64,000 nucleotides of DNA from assembly GCA_005217565.1 (NCBI GenBank), contig SJCO01000013.1:186001-250000 (forward strand). The letters run 5' to 3'. The notes under the pieces are model-generated. The model did no database searches. It was not told the DNA's origin and saw nothing but the letters and a program-made list of their open reading frames with translations. The DNA is from Puteibacter caeruleilacunae. Its GTDB lineage: Bacteria > Bacteroidota > Bacteroidia > Bacteroidales > Prolixibacteraceae. Both the position numbers and the translations under genes were made by a program. How positions within the stretch are numbered: the first letter of the stretch is position 1; every line of letters begins with the position of its first letter. This document shows positions 54,447 through 63,940 of this stretch, one piece after another.

Positions 54447-54803
54447 ATGAGTGAACAAGCTAAAGGAAGCATTCTAATTTATCAATCTGAAGATAATACC
54501 ACGAAAATAGATGTTCGTCTTGAAGATGAAAATGTATGGTTAAATCAGTCACAATTGGTAGAATTATACCAGTCAAGCAAATCTAATGTTAGTGAACACA
54601 TAAAGCATATTTTTAAAGAAGGAGAACTAAATGAGAATTCAGTTGTTCGGAAATTCCGAACAACTGCTTCTGATGGTAAAAATTATAATATAACTTTCTA
54701 CAACCTCGATATGATTATTTCGTTGGGGTATAGAATTAAATCGCACATAGCCACAAAATTTCGTATTTGGGCGACCGAGCGTCTAAAAGATTTCAGATAT
54801 TAA
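54447..54803 (+). pseudogene. RhuM-family gene, 3' truncated
   Basis: 118 residues matching the N-terminal part of the RhuM virulence-protein family (VWLNQSQLVELYQSSKSNVSEHI, NITFYNLDMIISLGYRIKS, RIWATERLKDF). Complete members run to roughly 300 residues or more, so about two-thirds is missing; the frame ends at a stop just after RIWATERLKDF. The next gene begins 22 bp on. RhuM genes often ride on mobile or defence-related islands. Probably a non-functional remnant. Confidence 0.82.
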
Positions 54804-54824
54804 CCACAAACAATACAGTTAAGC

Positions 54825-57068
54825 ATGATTAAACAAATCAAATTACTATCGCTTGTTGCACTAGCAATAATGACAGCTTGCGTTAACAACAACCAGAAAG
54901 CCTCCCCACAGATCGATGTATTAGAATTTGTCGATCCTTTTATCGGAACCGGTTTTCATGGGCATACCTTCCCAGGGGCAGTTGTACCACATGGTCGTGT
55001 ACAGATAAGTCCCGACACCCATATGTTTGGATGGGAAGCCAGTAGCGGATATCATTATGCCGACACTACATTATATGGCTTTAGTCATACCCACTTGAGT
55101 GGTACCGGAATCGGCGACCTTGGAGACATTCTGTTTCTTCCTTATAGCGGAGAATTTAAAGGAGAGAAGCCCGTTGGAAGTTTTACACACAAAGACGAAG
55201 AAGCTAGTCCTGGCTATTATAAGGTGATGGTTCAACCTTGGGATATCAAAGCAGAACTATCGGCAACCGAACGAACTGCATGGCACAAATACACCTATCC
55301 ATCAAACAGCGATGCTTCATTGTTGATTGATTTAGCACATGTGTTGCAGGCCGACTGGGGACATCAAGTGTTGGAAGGAGAAATGCAAGTAGTAGATGAT
55401 TATACAGTTGTAGGTTATCGAAAAACCAAAGGTTGGGGCGAAGACGATCCAATTTGGTTTAAGTGTATTTTTGATCAGCCAATAAAAGCGTATCAGTTTG
55501 ACGTAGATAAAAAAGAAGAAAAGAAATCATCAGTAAGTGGCAAAGATGTACGCCTGTTCATTTCGTTTGGTGATCAAATCAATAGCTTAAATGCCAAAGT
55601 TGCGGTTTCATCAGTTGATGCACTTGGAGCATCTAAAAACCTAGCAGAATTAAAAGATCTATCTAAGCTGGAAGAAGTAGTTGAACAAGCCAAAGCTCAA
55701 TGGAGAAAGGAGCTTGATGTAATCAATATAGAGACAAAAGACAAGAGTGTTTTGGTGAATTTCTATACAGCCCTTTACCACAGTAAAGTTGCTCCAATGA
55801 TATTTACCGATATCGATGGTCGCTATAGAGGAATGGACAAAGCCATCCACCAGTCAAATGGAGAAGGACGCTACACCATATATTCCTTGTGGGATGTATT
55901 CCGAAGCTGGTATCCATTGATGACCATTATAGAACCAGAAAGAGCCAGGGAATGGGCATATGACCTGGTTGATCATGCAGAGAAAGGAGGCTTATTACCT
56001 AAGTGGGCTCTTAATGCCAACTATACAGGCACCATGGTAGGCTACCCTTCCAATGCAATCCTGGCCGATGCCTGGAGCAAAGGATTAATTGATTCAGTTC
56101 CAGAAAAGGTTCTACAAGCTGCGATCAATGCATCTTCATGGCAAGAGGATTTTAACGCCAAAAAAGAAGGAAGAAGTAAAAATGTAATGACCAAGCACAT
56201 TTATTACAAAGAAACCTTAGGATTTGTACCTCAGGACAGCATCTCATCATCAGTATCCTATGGATTGGAAATGGCATATTACGACTGGTGTGTAGCACAA
56301 ATGGCAGCACTAAAAGGTGATGATAAAATTGCAGAAACCTATACCGAAAAGGGGAAAGCATATCGCAAATATTTCGATGCAGAAAAAGGTTTTATGCGCG
56401 GTGTAAATGCAGATGGCAGTAGAAGTAAAGACTTCGATCCTCGCTTTTCTGATCATGCTAAAAGTGTATTTGTAGAAGGAAACTCTTACCAATGGACTCC
56501 ATTTGTACCTCATGCAATAGAGGATTTCAGAGAGATGCTTGGTGGACAAGCACAATTAGGCACCTGGCTTGATTCGTTGTTTACCACTTCTTCAGTTATC
56601 GTTGGTGAAAATGCGTCAGCTGATATTACCGGATTGATTGGTCAGTATGCACATGGAAACGAGCCAAGTCACCATGTACCATTTATGTACCAATACTCCG
56701 ACAGACAATTCCGCACACAAGAGATTCTGGATACCGTTCTTTACCACTTTTACACCCCAACACCTGAGGGTATAATTGGTAACGAGGACTGTGGTCAGAT
56801 GTCGGCCTGGTATGTACTAAATGCAATTGGTATTTATCAGATTACTCCTGGTAATCCTGAAATGGTGATAGGAAGACCGATCATCGATAAAGCCACCATA
56901 AAGCTTAAGAATGGTAGCTTTACAATTAAGGTTCAAAACAATTCAAAACAAAATCGCTATGTTCAGTCAGTCACCCTGAATGGCAAAGAACTCGATAATA
57001 ACAGATTTAGTTTTGAAGCCCTCAAACCAGGCGGAGTTCTGGAAATTTTCATGCAGAACAAGAAGTAG
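54825..57068 (+). CDS. GH92 alpha-mannosidase-like lipoprotein
   Basis: 747 residues, lipoprotein signal ending IMTAC (Cys19). The N-terminal beta-sandwich begins VDPFIGTGFHGHTFPGA, typical of GH92, followed by the (alpha/alpha)6 domain with SLWDVFRSWYPL, GYPSNAILADAW and DITGLIGQYAHGNEPSHH. EDCGQMSAWYVLNAIG holds the catalytic Asp/Glu region. GH92 enzymes are calcium-dependent exo-alpha-mannosidases acting on N-glycan or mannan ends. The gene is followed by a strong terminator and seems monocistronic. Confidence 0.94.
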   Translation: MIKQIKLLSLVALAIMTACVNNNQKASPQIDVLEFVDPFIGTGFHGHTFPGAVVPHGRVQISPDTHMFGWEASSGYHYADTTLYGFSHTHLSGTGIGDLGDILFLPYSGEFKGEKPVGSFTHKDEEASPGYYKVMVQPWDIKAELSATERTAWHKYTYPSNSDASLLIDLAHVLQADWGHQVLEGEMQVVDDYTVVGYRKTKGWGEDDPIWFKCIFDQPIKAYQFDVDKKEEKKSSVSGKDVRLFISFGDQINSLNAKVAVSSVDALGASKNLAELKDLSKLEEVVEQAKAQWRKELDVINIETKDKSVLVNFYTALYHSKVAPMIFTDIDGRYRGMDKAIHQSNGEGRYTIYSLWDVFRSWYPLMTIIEPERAREWAYDLVDHAEKGGLLPKWALNANYTGTMVGYPSNAILADAWSKGLIDSVPEKVLQAAINASSWQEDFNAKKEGRSKNVMTKHIYYKETLGFVPQDSISSSVSYGLEMAYYDWCVAQMAALKGDDKIAETYTEKGKAYRKYFDAEKGFMRGVNADGSRSKDFDPRFSDHAKSVFVEGNSYQWTPFVPHAIEDFREMLGGQAQLGTWLDSLFTTSSVIVGENASADITGLIGQYAHGNEPSHHVPFMYQYSDRQFRTQEILDTVLYHFYTPTPEGIIGNEDCGQMSAWYVLNAIGIYQITPGNPEMVIGRPIIDKATIKLKNGSFTIKVQNNSKQNRYVQSVTLNGKELDNNRFSFEALKPGGVLEIFMQNKK

Positions 57069-57095
57069 CAACAAAGAATATAACTTAAAGTAAAA

Positions 57096-57138
57096 ACTCC
57101 CCCCATAAAGTGTCATAAAGACAAGTTATGGGGGGAGT
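57096..57138 (+). terminator. Terminator after GH92
   Basis: ACTCCCCCCATAA (57096-57108) pairs perfectly with TTATGGGGGGAGT (57126-57138), 13 bp, 17-nt loop. A T-rich run follows only weakly. From 57139 to 57625 no gene is seen; see the -7 box at 57456. Confidence 0.85.
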
Positions 57139-57455
57139 ATCATTTCTCAAAGTCACACTTCATTCTTAAATTGAGCAGTTACAATTTGGTTAAAGATACC
57201 AATCGTCAATTCTTTTCTTACTTTTTTCCATATAAGTAAAACAAAGCTCCTGCATCATCATAAAAAGAAAGCTCACTAACTATCTCTTTTCATTCTTCAA
57301 TTTTCAAATAATCTATTATCAAGTCGTTTTCCGTTGAATCTAAATATCCATTGACTTCATTCTCTCAAGAAATGAAGTATGATGATTGACAATGGGCTAT
57401 TTAACACTCTTTTTTAACAAAGATGGTATAATTCCATAATTTTAACCAAATAACT

Positions 57456-57463
57456 TATATTTG
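57456..57463 (+). promoter_or_regulatory. -7 box before the ATPase/TOPRIM cassette
   Basis: TATATTTG, a full match to TAnnTTTG, 163 bp before the ATPase start. No good -33 was seen. This gap (57139-57625) otherwise shows AT-rich sequence without repeats. Confidence 0.4.
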
Positions 57464-57625
57464 TGTTAACCTAGTCGCTTTCCGTTATTAAGCAGATATA
57501 GGAAAGTTTCAAAATGATTATTATTGGTCTAATAATAGAAATACACAAAAAAAGGGAATAACTAAATGCTGCAACTATTAATCAATCAATATTAAATAAA
57601 AGGATAACTACAGAAATTACATACT

Positions 57626-59149
57626 ATGAAGAAAATAGGATTCGAAAATTTTCGAAGTCTAAAAAACATTGAAGATATCGAAATAAAACCATTGACTGTA
57701 ATAGTAGGGAAGAATAGCTCAGGTAAAAGCACATTCTTACGGGCTTTTCCGTTACTTAAGCAGTCAATTGAAACAAAAACCAATAGCCCAATATTATGGT
57801 ATGATCCTAATTTTGTCGACTATGGAAGCTATGATGAATGTCTTAATTGTAAAGCAAAAGAAGAAAATGTAATAGTCTTTAGATATTGCTTTGAAATGAA
57901 TTCAAAGCACGAAACGAGCTATGCCTTATTTTTTAGAAAGCGAAAACAAGTTTATGGTGAAATAAACCTTGAAATAACCATTACAAAAGAAAAAGACAAC
58001 GAATACGTTAAACAAATTAATCTTAGGATAGACGAATCAGAAATTAATCTATGCCTTTCAAAATCTTCTATCTTTGAAAGTATAGTAATAAATGGAGAAA
58101 ATCTCACTCCAAAAATAGAATTACACGGTATTTCAATAAACAGCATAATACCACAGATGATTGCAAAAGAAAAAGATAATTTCTCCTTTAATTTCGATTT
58201 AGTTGATAACAATATATTTAAAATTCTCGGCGAACTTACAAGAAAGGGCACGAAAAAGGAAACACTTGAATTAATGCTTCACAGCTTTGTTATAGGCGGT
58301 TATGAAAAATTCTACAAGTCTTTTTTTAAAAGAGGCTATCCAGCAACTTGGTATGAAAGAGTTAAAAACAGAGAGAAGAATGATCCTCTTTTTATAACTC
58401 TATACAATTATTTTATTCTTTCAAATCTAAATCATCTGCTTGCTGAAGTTGATAGTTATTTATCGACATATTTTGGGCAAGTCTATTATGTAGCACCTGT
58501 AAGAGCAACAGCTGAGCGTTATTATAGAATTCAAGGGCTAGCTGTCAATTCAATAGATCCAAGAGGCATTAATCTACCTATGTTTCTAGAAAATCAAAGC
58601 AAAACAGATTTTTTAAAATTTCAAAAGTGGACTCTTGAAAACTTTAAATTTGAACCAATTGTTTCTAAGGAAGGGGGGCATTTATCTATAAGCATTAACA
58701 TAGATAACCAAAAAATAAATCTTGCTGATACTGGTTTTGGTTTTTCACAAATTTTACCAATAATTACACAACTTTGGTTTGTAATTAATCAAAATAACAG
58801 TCGTAATTCCTCAACAAAAACATTTGTTATTGAACAACCTGAATTACATCTACACCCTAGTATCCAAGCTTTATTAATTGATACATTTATTAATATCCTA
58901 AATTACTCAGCAGATAAAAGAATAGATCTTAAAATTATCTTTGAAACACACAGTGAAACAATGATAAATAGAATAGGTCAACAGATAGCTTACAATAACA
59001 TTAAGAATGACAAAATAAATATTGTAGTTTTTGATACCGATGGATTCGAAACCTCTACTACAACAGGCTTATATGATAAAAAGGGGCAACTAAAAAATTG
59101 GCCCTTTGGATTTTTTTACCCAGATAAAATATCGAATAATGCTTTTTGA
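57626..59149 (+). CDS. AAA/ABC-type ATPase of the DUF3696/OLD-like group
   Basis: 507 residues. It opens with an SMC/RecF-like motif (GFENFRSLKNIEDIEIKPLTV), a Walker A VGKNSSGKST (Gly28-Ser35), then a long insertion. A signature-like block ADTGFGFSQILPII precedes a Walker B FVIEQPELHLHPS. IFETHSETMINRIGQQI is the conserved His/switch region. This matches the DUF3696 ATPases that occur in anti-phage and other two-gene cassettes. It lacks its own nuclease domain; a TOPRIM-like protein is encoded directly downstream with an 11-bp overlap. Confidence 0.9.
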   Translation: MKKIGFENFRSLKNIEDIEIKPLTVIVGKNSSGKSTFLRAFPLLKQSIETKTNSPILWYDPNFVDYGSYDECLNCKAKEENVIVFRYCFEMNSKHETSYALFFRKRKQVYGEINLEITITKEKDNEYVKQINLRIDESEINLCLSKSSIFESIVINGENLTPKIELHGISINSIIPQMIAKEKDNFSFNFDLVDNNIFKILGELTRKGTKKETLELMLHSFVIGGYEKFYKSFFKRGYPATWYERVKNREKNDPLFITLYNYFILSNLNHLLAEVDSYLSTYFGQVYYVAPVRATAERYYRIQGLAVNSIDPRGINLPMFLENQSKTDFLKFQKWTLENFKFEPIVSKEGGHLSISINIDNQKINLADTGFGFSQILPIITQLWFVINQNNSRNSSTKTFVIEQPELHLHPSIQALLIDTFINILNYSADKRIDLKIIFETHSETMINRIGQQIAYNNIKNDKINIVVFDTDGFETSTTTGLYDKKGQLKNWPFGFFYPDKISNNAF

Positions 59150-60308
59150 AATTCATCATTCAATAATTGAGTACATTAAGAGTAATGGTGAATATCAAAC
59201 AGTTAATGACATTGCCATCTCAATAGATAATCTTGCCAACTCAATAAGAGAAGGGAAACACCTGATTACAAGCGATATTCACATTTTAGATTTTCTAAGT
59301 GACTGGAATAAACTAAACAAAAATACTAGGGCCATATTTAACAAACTCTATCATGATTATGCTTCTATTTCTTATTCAGGGTTAATTCAACAAAGAGTTG
59401 TACTATATTGGAAAGCTGCAGAAGAAAATATAGCTGAATTGCAATTACCAATCTTAGAGCTGAAAAATTCTAATTTTTTAAATAAAACAGTTCTATTGAC
59501 AGAGAATATGTCTGACACAAAGCTATTCGAAAACATCACGATTAAATACCTACAGCACAAGGGTATCAACCATATAGAGTTAAGCTTAAAGCGCGATGCT
59601 GGAGGAGGAAGTCAAACATACATTAAATATGATGAGATTGTCAATACAAAAGAAGATTTCTGCATATGCATCTGTGATAGTGATAGGAAATATCCAAGGG
59701 ATTCTTATGGTGAAACCTATCAGAAACTAAAAGGTGTTGTCAACAATTCAATATGTGAACTACAATGCCTTAAAGTTCGTGAATCTGAAAATTTAATACC
59801 CAAAATATTATTTGAAACACATCAAAGTTATAGAAATAAGGATATTTCCAACCTGAACAATCATGAGTATTATCAATTCATTGATTTTAAACGAGGTCTT
59901 AGTTTAGAAAAACTAGAAAAATGTGATAAAAAAAGAGAGTTTTGGGATAATTATCTATCTGAAAATAATATTATCATTAATAATGAAATTAAAATAAATA
60001 GAACAGAGAAGAAAGATGATACTATTATTGAAGGAATGGGTGACAAATTCTTGTCAAATATGACTAGCTTATTAGATGATAAATTCGTATTAGAGATTAA
60101 AAACAAAATTGCAACAAAGAAAGAACTGATGCGAACCAATAACAAAATACCAGACTATGCCATTACTCAATTGGAAAACCAATACGAAATATGCAACGCC
60201 CCCTTTAACCACTTAGACTCAACCTACTACAAGCTATGGGAATCAATTGCACAAAAAGTAATTAACTGGTGTTGCGGATCACATGGTCTTAATGTTGGTT
60301 TGTATTAA
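59139..60308 (+). CDS. TOPRIM-like nuclease partner of the ATPase
   Basis: 389 residues from the ATG at 59139, which overlaps the ATPase stop by 11 bp; an ATG at 59106 is possible but gives a 44-bp overlap. The central part reads VLLTENMSDTKLFENI (Glu122, Asp126), then DAGGGSQT, then CICICDSDRKYP (Asp180, Asp182). That Glu...DxD order fits a TOPRIM fold as in OLD-family and PARIS-type effectors. The N- and C-terminal thirds are unassigned. Together with the ATPase it resembles a split OLD nuclease, so defence is likely, but the pair does not match a named system that I can recognise with certainty. Confidence 0.7.
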   Translation: MLFEIHHSIIEYIKSNGEYQTVNDIAISIDNLANSIREGKHLITSDIHILDFLSDWNKLNKNTRAIFNKLYHDYASISYSGLIQQRVVLYWKAAEENIAELQLPILELKNSNFLNKTVLLTENMSDTKLFENITIKYLQHKGINHIELSLKRDAGGGSQTYIKYDEIVNTKEDFCICICDSDRKYPRDSYGETYQKLKGVVNNSICELQCLKVRESENLIPKILFETHQSYRNKDISNLNNHEYYQFIDFKRGLSLEKLEKCDKKREFWDNYLSENNIIINNEIKINRTEKKDDTIIEGMGDKFLSNMTSLLDDKFVLEIKNKIATKKELMRTNNKIPDYAITQLENQYEICNAPFNHLDSTYYKLWESIAQKVINWCCGSHGLNVGLY

Positions 60309-60316
60309 CAAATAAA

Positions 60317-60346
60317 CTTCCCCGTTAGGAAATTCTAATGGGGGAG
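60317..60346 (+). terminator. Hairpin after the ATPase/TOPRIM cassette
   Basis: CTTCCCCGTTAG (60317-60328) and CTAATGGGGGAG (60335-60346) pair over 12 positions with two G-U pairs. No U-tract follows. It lies 9 bp after the stop. Confidence 0.6.
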
Positions 60347-60468
60347 ATAATTTAAGCTTGAATAATCACTTAACCACTTAATTGAAAATTCTGGAATAAA
60401 ACGGACAGGATTGGCAACAAGAGATGGGACAGTTAGTTAAGTCATGCTGTCATATTTGATTAATTAAT

Positions 60469-60606
60469 TTATTCTACTGATTTGATTTTAATACTCAATA
60501 CCTTCTTTTGATAGGTTACATCAAATGTATCCATCCATTGATCTTTTGCATTTGTGCTCACTATTAAGAATCCAAATAGTAATGCCATAATTGTTCTTCT
60601 TATCAT
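60469..60606 (-). CDS. Possible 45-residue secreted peptide
   Basis: ATG at 60606 opens 45 codons on the minus strand. The product begins MIRRTIMALLFGFLIVSTNA, a good signal peptide with an Ala-x-Ala-like cleavage site, leaving a 25-residue basic tail (ends KIKSVE). It has no Cys. It sits downstream of the zinc-ribbon gene on the same strand, with a 63-bp gap. It could be a real small secreted protein or the remains of a longer one. Confidence 0.35.
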   Translation of the reverse strand: MIRRTIMALLFGFLIVSTNAKDQWMDTFDVTYQKKVLSIKIKSVE

Positions 60607-60671
60607 TCAAGGTCTTATTAAATGCATATTTTTACACATATCTTATAAGAACCTTAAATTCACAAATAAAA

Positions 60672-61367
60672 CTATTTACAATATACTCGTCTGAGCATAA
60701 TATCAATCAACTCAAATCCATCCAATATTTTTTCATGCGAAATCTCATCCTTATGCCTTTTTGAAAAAAGTGCGATAATTTGTCCCCAATAATCCTTTAG
60801 CCAATTACTCTTAAAAGAAACGCTCCGATAACTCTCCTTGACATCGCCCCATTCTCCTTCCTTCTGTAATCCCATATCTGAAAGTATTTCATCAACAATA
60901 ACCCTTTGATAGTATAAGCAACTATAAAAGTCTGACCAATAAGAACGATTTAAGTATATTATCAACTGCTCGAACTTATAGTCGTATTCGTTACGATGTG
61001 GCAACACAACAGGTGAAGGATCGAAATGTTCAACATTGTATCGAGGGAAATATTTAATAATTTTTTTACCATTATTTATTCCACCTTCTGAACGCATAAA
61101 ATTACGCATTCCTTTGACAGTAAAAATATATTCACACTTTCGACATTCCATCATCGCTATAAAAACACGTTCCTTCTCTGGATAAATCTCTGTTAAATCC
61201 TCATTACTTTCAGATCTCCATCTCACAGTACATGAAAGTCCTGTTTCTCTCTCTAATATTTGATCACCTAGAAACAAGGTATCATCTTTACAGCAAGGAC
61301 AAATAAGATTTTCATTTGTTCCAGCCTGTATATGCGGGGCCTCCCAAAATTTTCGATTAAAGTTCAT
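60672..61367 (-). CDS. Zinc-ribbon protein of unknown function
   Basis: 231 residues. Two Cys pairs, CPCC near residue 23-26 and CRKC at 75-78, form a likely zinc ribbon. The rest (about 95-231) looks helical (EQLIIYLNRSYWSDFYSCLYYQRVIVDEIL split at the Ser) and recalls DUF4145-type proteins found near restriction and defence genes, but I cannot assign it firmly. It is bordered by the ATPase/TOPRIM cassette and IS debris, so it may be part of the same island. Confidence 0.7.
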   Translation of the reverse strand: MNFNRKFWEAPHIQAGTNENLICPCCKDDTLFLGDQILERETGLSCTVRWRSESNEDLTEIYPEKERVFIAMMECRKCEYIFTVKGMRNFMRSEGGINNGKKIIKYFPRYNVEHFDPSPVVLPHRNEYDYKFEQLIIYLNRSYWSDFYSCLYYQRVIVDEILSDMGLQKEGEWGDVKESYRSVSFKSNWLKDYWGQIIALFSKRHKDEISHEKILDGFELIDIMLRRVYCK

Positions 61368-61413
61368 TTTTATTTAAAATTTACGACACTAAGCCCAAAT
61401 TTAGTATTTCCCA

Positions 61414-61584
61414 TTACCTTTTTGCTTTATCCTTTGTTGTTCTAGCTACTGTTCCATTTTTTTTGCTAGCAAATCCCAGCATTTTAGCAACTTGATGTTT
61501 TGACCTCTTAATTACATTCATATTATCATCAACACTAAGATACATTTCTGCTAATTCTCTAATCTGCCCTAATGTTCTGACAGG
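61414..61584 (-). pseudogene. C-terminal fragment of an unrecognised gene
   Basis: Open frame without a start codon at its upstream end, which stops at 61585. The product includes TLGQIRELAEMYLSVDDN and HQVAKMLGFASKKNG, then a Lys-rich tail. It looks like a real protein tail cut at its 5' end. The missing part may have been lost when the IS debris at 61700-62285 arrived. Family unknown. Confidence 0.4.
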
Positions 61585-61699
61585 TTAAAGATAAAAATAA
61601 GCTTGATGATAACAATGCGATGTTGATAACTCGGAGAGTTATTCTGGTTATCAATATTGATATGTGTAATCCAGTACATTTTTCCCAGATTTCATTCTA

Positions 61700-62285
61700 T
61701 GCAACTTTATAAATTTCTGCAGAAAAGCAATGGTCAATTGAGCTATACTTCCTTTCAATGTTGTAAAACTTCAAAATATTCTCTGACTCCTTTATAAAAC
61801 TCATTCCCCGTCTTATAGGTCTTAATTATGAATATCTACGTTCATCATGATACGCCAGAGTCAATCAATAAAGATATTACCTGCGGCTCTACCTTTCCCG
61901 ACCACACTAGTGATCACATCATTTTGGCAAGATATAAAATGAGTTCTCATTAAAAACAGATTCCCTTGATATGTATTAATGAACTCTGGCTTTCCATATT
62001 TAGAACCAACCTCTGTTTGATTGTATCACGACATCATTCTTCTTCCATTGTATTTGAAAATGACCATCCAACGACAAATCGACTATACATATCAATAATC
62101 GCAACCTGAAACATATAGCCCAATTTTCATGAGAATATTTGTGATATCGATAGCCAAACCGGATTCTTTCAATTAATCTCTAATTTTCTTAGCAAATATG
62201 GATACGTTTTATGCTCTTTATTGGCCTTTCAAGTGTTTGGACTTAGAACAATAGCGTGGATATTGAGCAAGCGATAAAGCCGCTC
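61700..62285 (-). pseudogene. Degenerate IS3-family transposase (OrfB)
   Basis: Read on the minus strand in shifting frames, it gives RLYRLLNIH, then YPYLLRKLEI, NPVW, IDIT, GYMFQVAIIDMYSRFVVGW, SNTME, GKGRAAGNIFI and SSIDHCFSAEIY. This is the order of an IS3-type integrase core, with the first catalytic Asp in IDIT. Stops and frameshifts interrupt it, the second catalytic Asp and the Glu are lost, and no clean terminal inverted repeats were found. From 62286 to 62593 I see no gene. Confidence 0.82.
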
Positions 62286-62593
62286 TATACCTAAGTACAA
62301 ATTGCAGATAGGTACTAATCCTTTTAAATAGCCTAAAGATTATAAACAACCTGAACCTAGGAAAAGGAAAAATAATTTTAAATGAAATTACCACCATCAA
62401 ATCGGTGATAAACAAGAATATTTCTTTGTCCTCAATATCAACACCATCATTCGAAATCATAAATTCTTTGTCGTAGCGTTAGATTAAGAATAATATCAAA
62501 AAAAAAATACACCTATTACTCCCTTGATCAAGCAAGAAGTCGGTATTGGATTTAAATGAAGGTGAATCAACTTAAACAAAGGATTTACTTTTC

Positions 62594-62640
62594 AAAAAAA
62601 CTGCGTAATAACATGTTACTGAAAGCATGTTATCACGCAG
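62594..62640 (-). terminator. Terminator of the HA-repeat gene
   Basis: On the minus strand a 15-bp stem (62626-62640 with 62601-62615, one mismatch) is followed by seven T (62594-62600 read as A on the plus strand). It lies 50 bp past the stop codon. Confidence 0.88.
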
Positions 62641-62689
62641 TCTGTTTAGATACCCTATGGATAAGACACCTATAGGAATGAATTATTGA

Positions 62690-63940
62690 TTAATATCCAA
62701 AAATGACCGAGGGGACTCCATCTGGCGACTCAATTTTATTATCCGTAAAAAAGTTAATCATCTTCAGTAAGTTGATTTGCTTCTGAGTTAAATCTTTTCG
62801 GTTCTTCTGTACACAAACCCAAGCACCCAGTGATGGGTGAGTTTTACTCCTCTTAACCACATAACTGGTACCAAACTCTCTTTTATAAGCCCTCAACTCT
62901 TTATAGCGAGTCATCCAGTGTCGATCACTCATCACTCTGGCAGATATCTTCTTCGCATCATTGCCAGGATCCCAGATAAAGCCAATCCTGTCAAGCTTAC
63001 GCTTACGCTCTTTCGACAATGTTGCTCTATCTCTACGCTGAACCACAACAAATAACTGTAACTCCTTCCTGGCACCAAGAACCTTACAAACATGCAAATG
63101 ACCATGCTGTTTCTTATACTCAACCAATTCAGTAAACATTTCCTGCCAGTGATTTAAGGTTTTATGTCGCATTTCAACACCTAGCTTCTTCAGCTTTTGT
63201 AATTTCTCAACCTCCAGTTTACCCTCCCAATAAAGTCTTCGCTGACGCATCACCCACATATAGAATCGGTGATCACAATTCTTGTTACGACCGCGGTCAC
63301 TAAGGTTTAGATGACCATGATTTAATTTAAAATTGATCAATTCCCCAAACATCTCATCCCAGTCGCAACGATCAACCAGACTATAGCGAAAACCTATTAA
63401 ATCAAGAAGATCCATCCTATCGGGTTCAAGCGTTCCTTTTCGCGCTATTTTTCGTAAGTCATAAACCCAGGAACCTAAGACTTTATAGCTTTTATATTGA
63501 GCAGGAACATCAACATGTCCATTTCTTCGTTTGAAATCAACCAATAACAGAAACCTCGACATCCAACGCCGCTCAACATAGGTCGTCATATCATGAGTTA
63601 ACTTGTAATACCGAACGGCTCGGTCAATTTCATCCTCTTCTTCAGCACTCAAATGATAAGATGAATCCACAGGGGTATCCTCACAAAACATGAGGTCAAC
63701 ATCCAATATGGCCTCCATCTTCGAAATAGCACTTAAGGTCAGGTTATTCCGACCGCTTACCCATTCGTAAACATGCAAGATATCCTCCACCATCATCTCT
63801 GCAAACTCCTCAACCGACCATCCATTCTTGACCAACAAATAGCGCACTCTGTGAGCTATAGTCTCTGATATTTTTTGAAACTCTTTTTCAACAGAAGCGC
63901 TCGACACTACAGCGCTCTGTTCTTGTATATCGCTCTTCAT
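62690..63940 (-). CDS. XRE helix-turn-helix protein with four helicase-associated (HA) repeats
   Basis: 416 residues. The N-terminal XRE-type HTH (about 25-80; GWSVEEFAEMMVEDILHVYEW) is followed by four HA repeats (PF03457 type), recognisable by FKRRNGHVDVP, FKLNHGHLNLS, YKKQHGHLHVC and YKREFGTSYVV, each with a Trp/Phe-Val and an Arg-rich helix. HA repeats usually lie C-terminal to a helicase; here no helicase is fused or adjacent within the window. A DNA-binding role is likely from both parts. It is monocistronic with a clear terminator. Confidence 0.85.
   Translation of the reverse strand: MKSDIQEQSAVVSSASVEKEFQKISETIAHRVRYLLVKNGWSVEEFAEMMVEDILHVYEWVSGRNNLTLSAISKMEAILDVDLMFCEDTPVDSSYHLSAEEEDEIDRAVRYYKLTHDMTTYVERRWMSRFLLLVDFKRRNGHVDVPAQYKSYKVLGSWVYDLRKIARKGTLEPDRMDLLDLIGFRYSLVDRCDWDEMFGELINFKLNHGHLNLSDRGRNKNCDHRFYMWVMRQRRLYWEGKLEVEKLQKLKKLGVEMRHKTLNHWQEMFTELVEYKKQHGHLHVCKVLGARKELQLFVVVQRRDRATLSKERKRKLDRIGFIWDPGNDAKKISARVMSDRHWMTRYKELRAYKREFGTSYVVKRSKTHPSLGAWVCVQKNRKDLTQKQINLLKMINFFTDNKIESPDGVPSVIFGY

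Noticed and set aside
57626-60308. Septu or Gabija identity for the ATPase cassette
   Set aside because: Septu needs an HNH partner and Gabija a fused OLD nuclease with a UvrD-like helicase; neither is present.
62218-62460. 80-codon minus-strand frame near the IS remnant
   Set aside because: Its C-terminal part overlaps the decayed transposase in another frame; no independent coding evidence.
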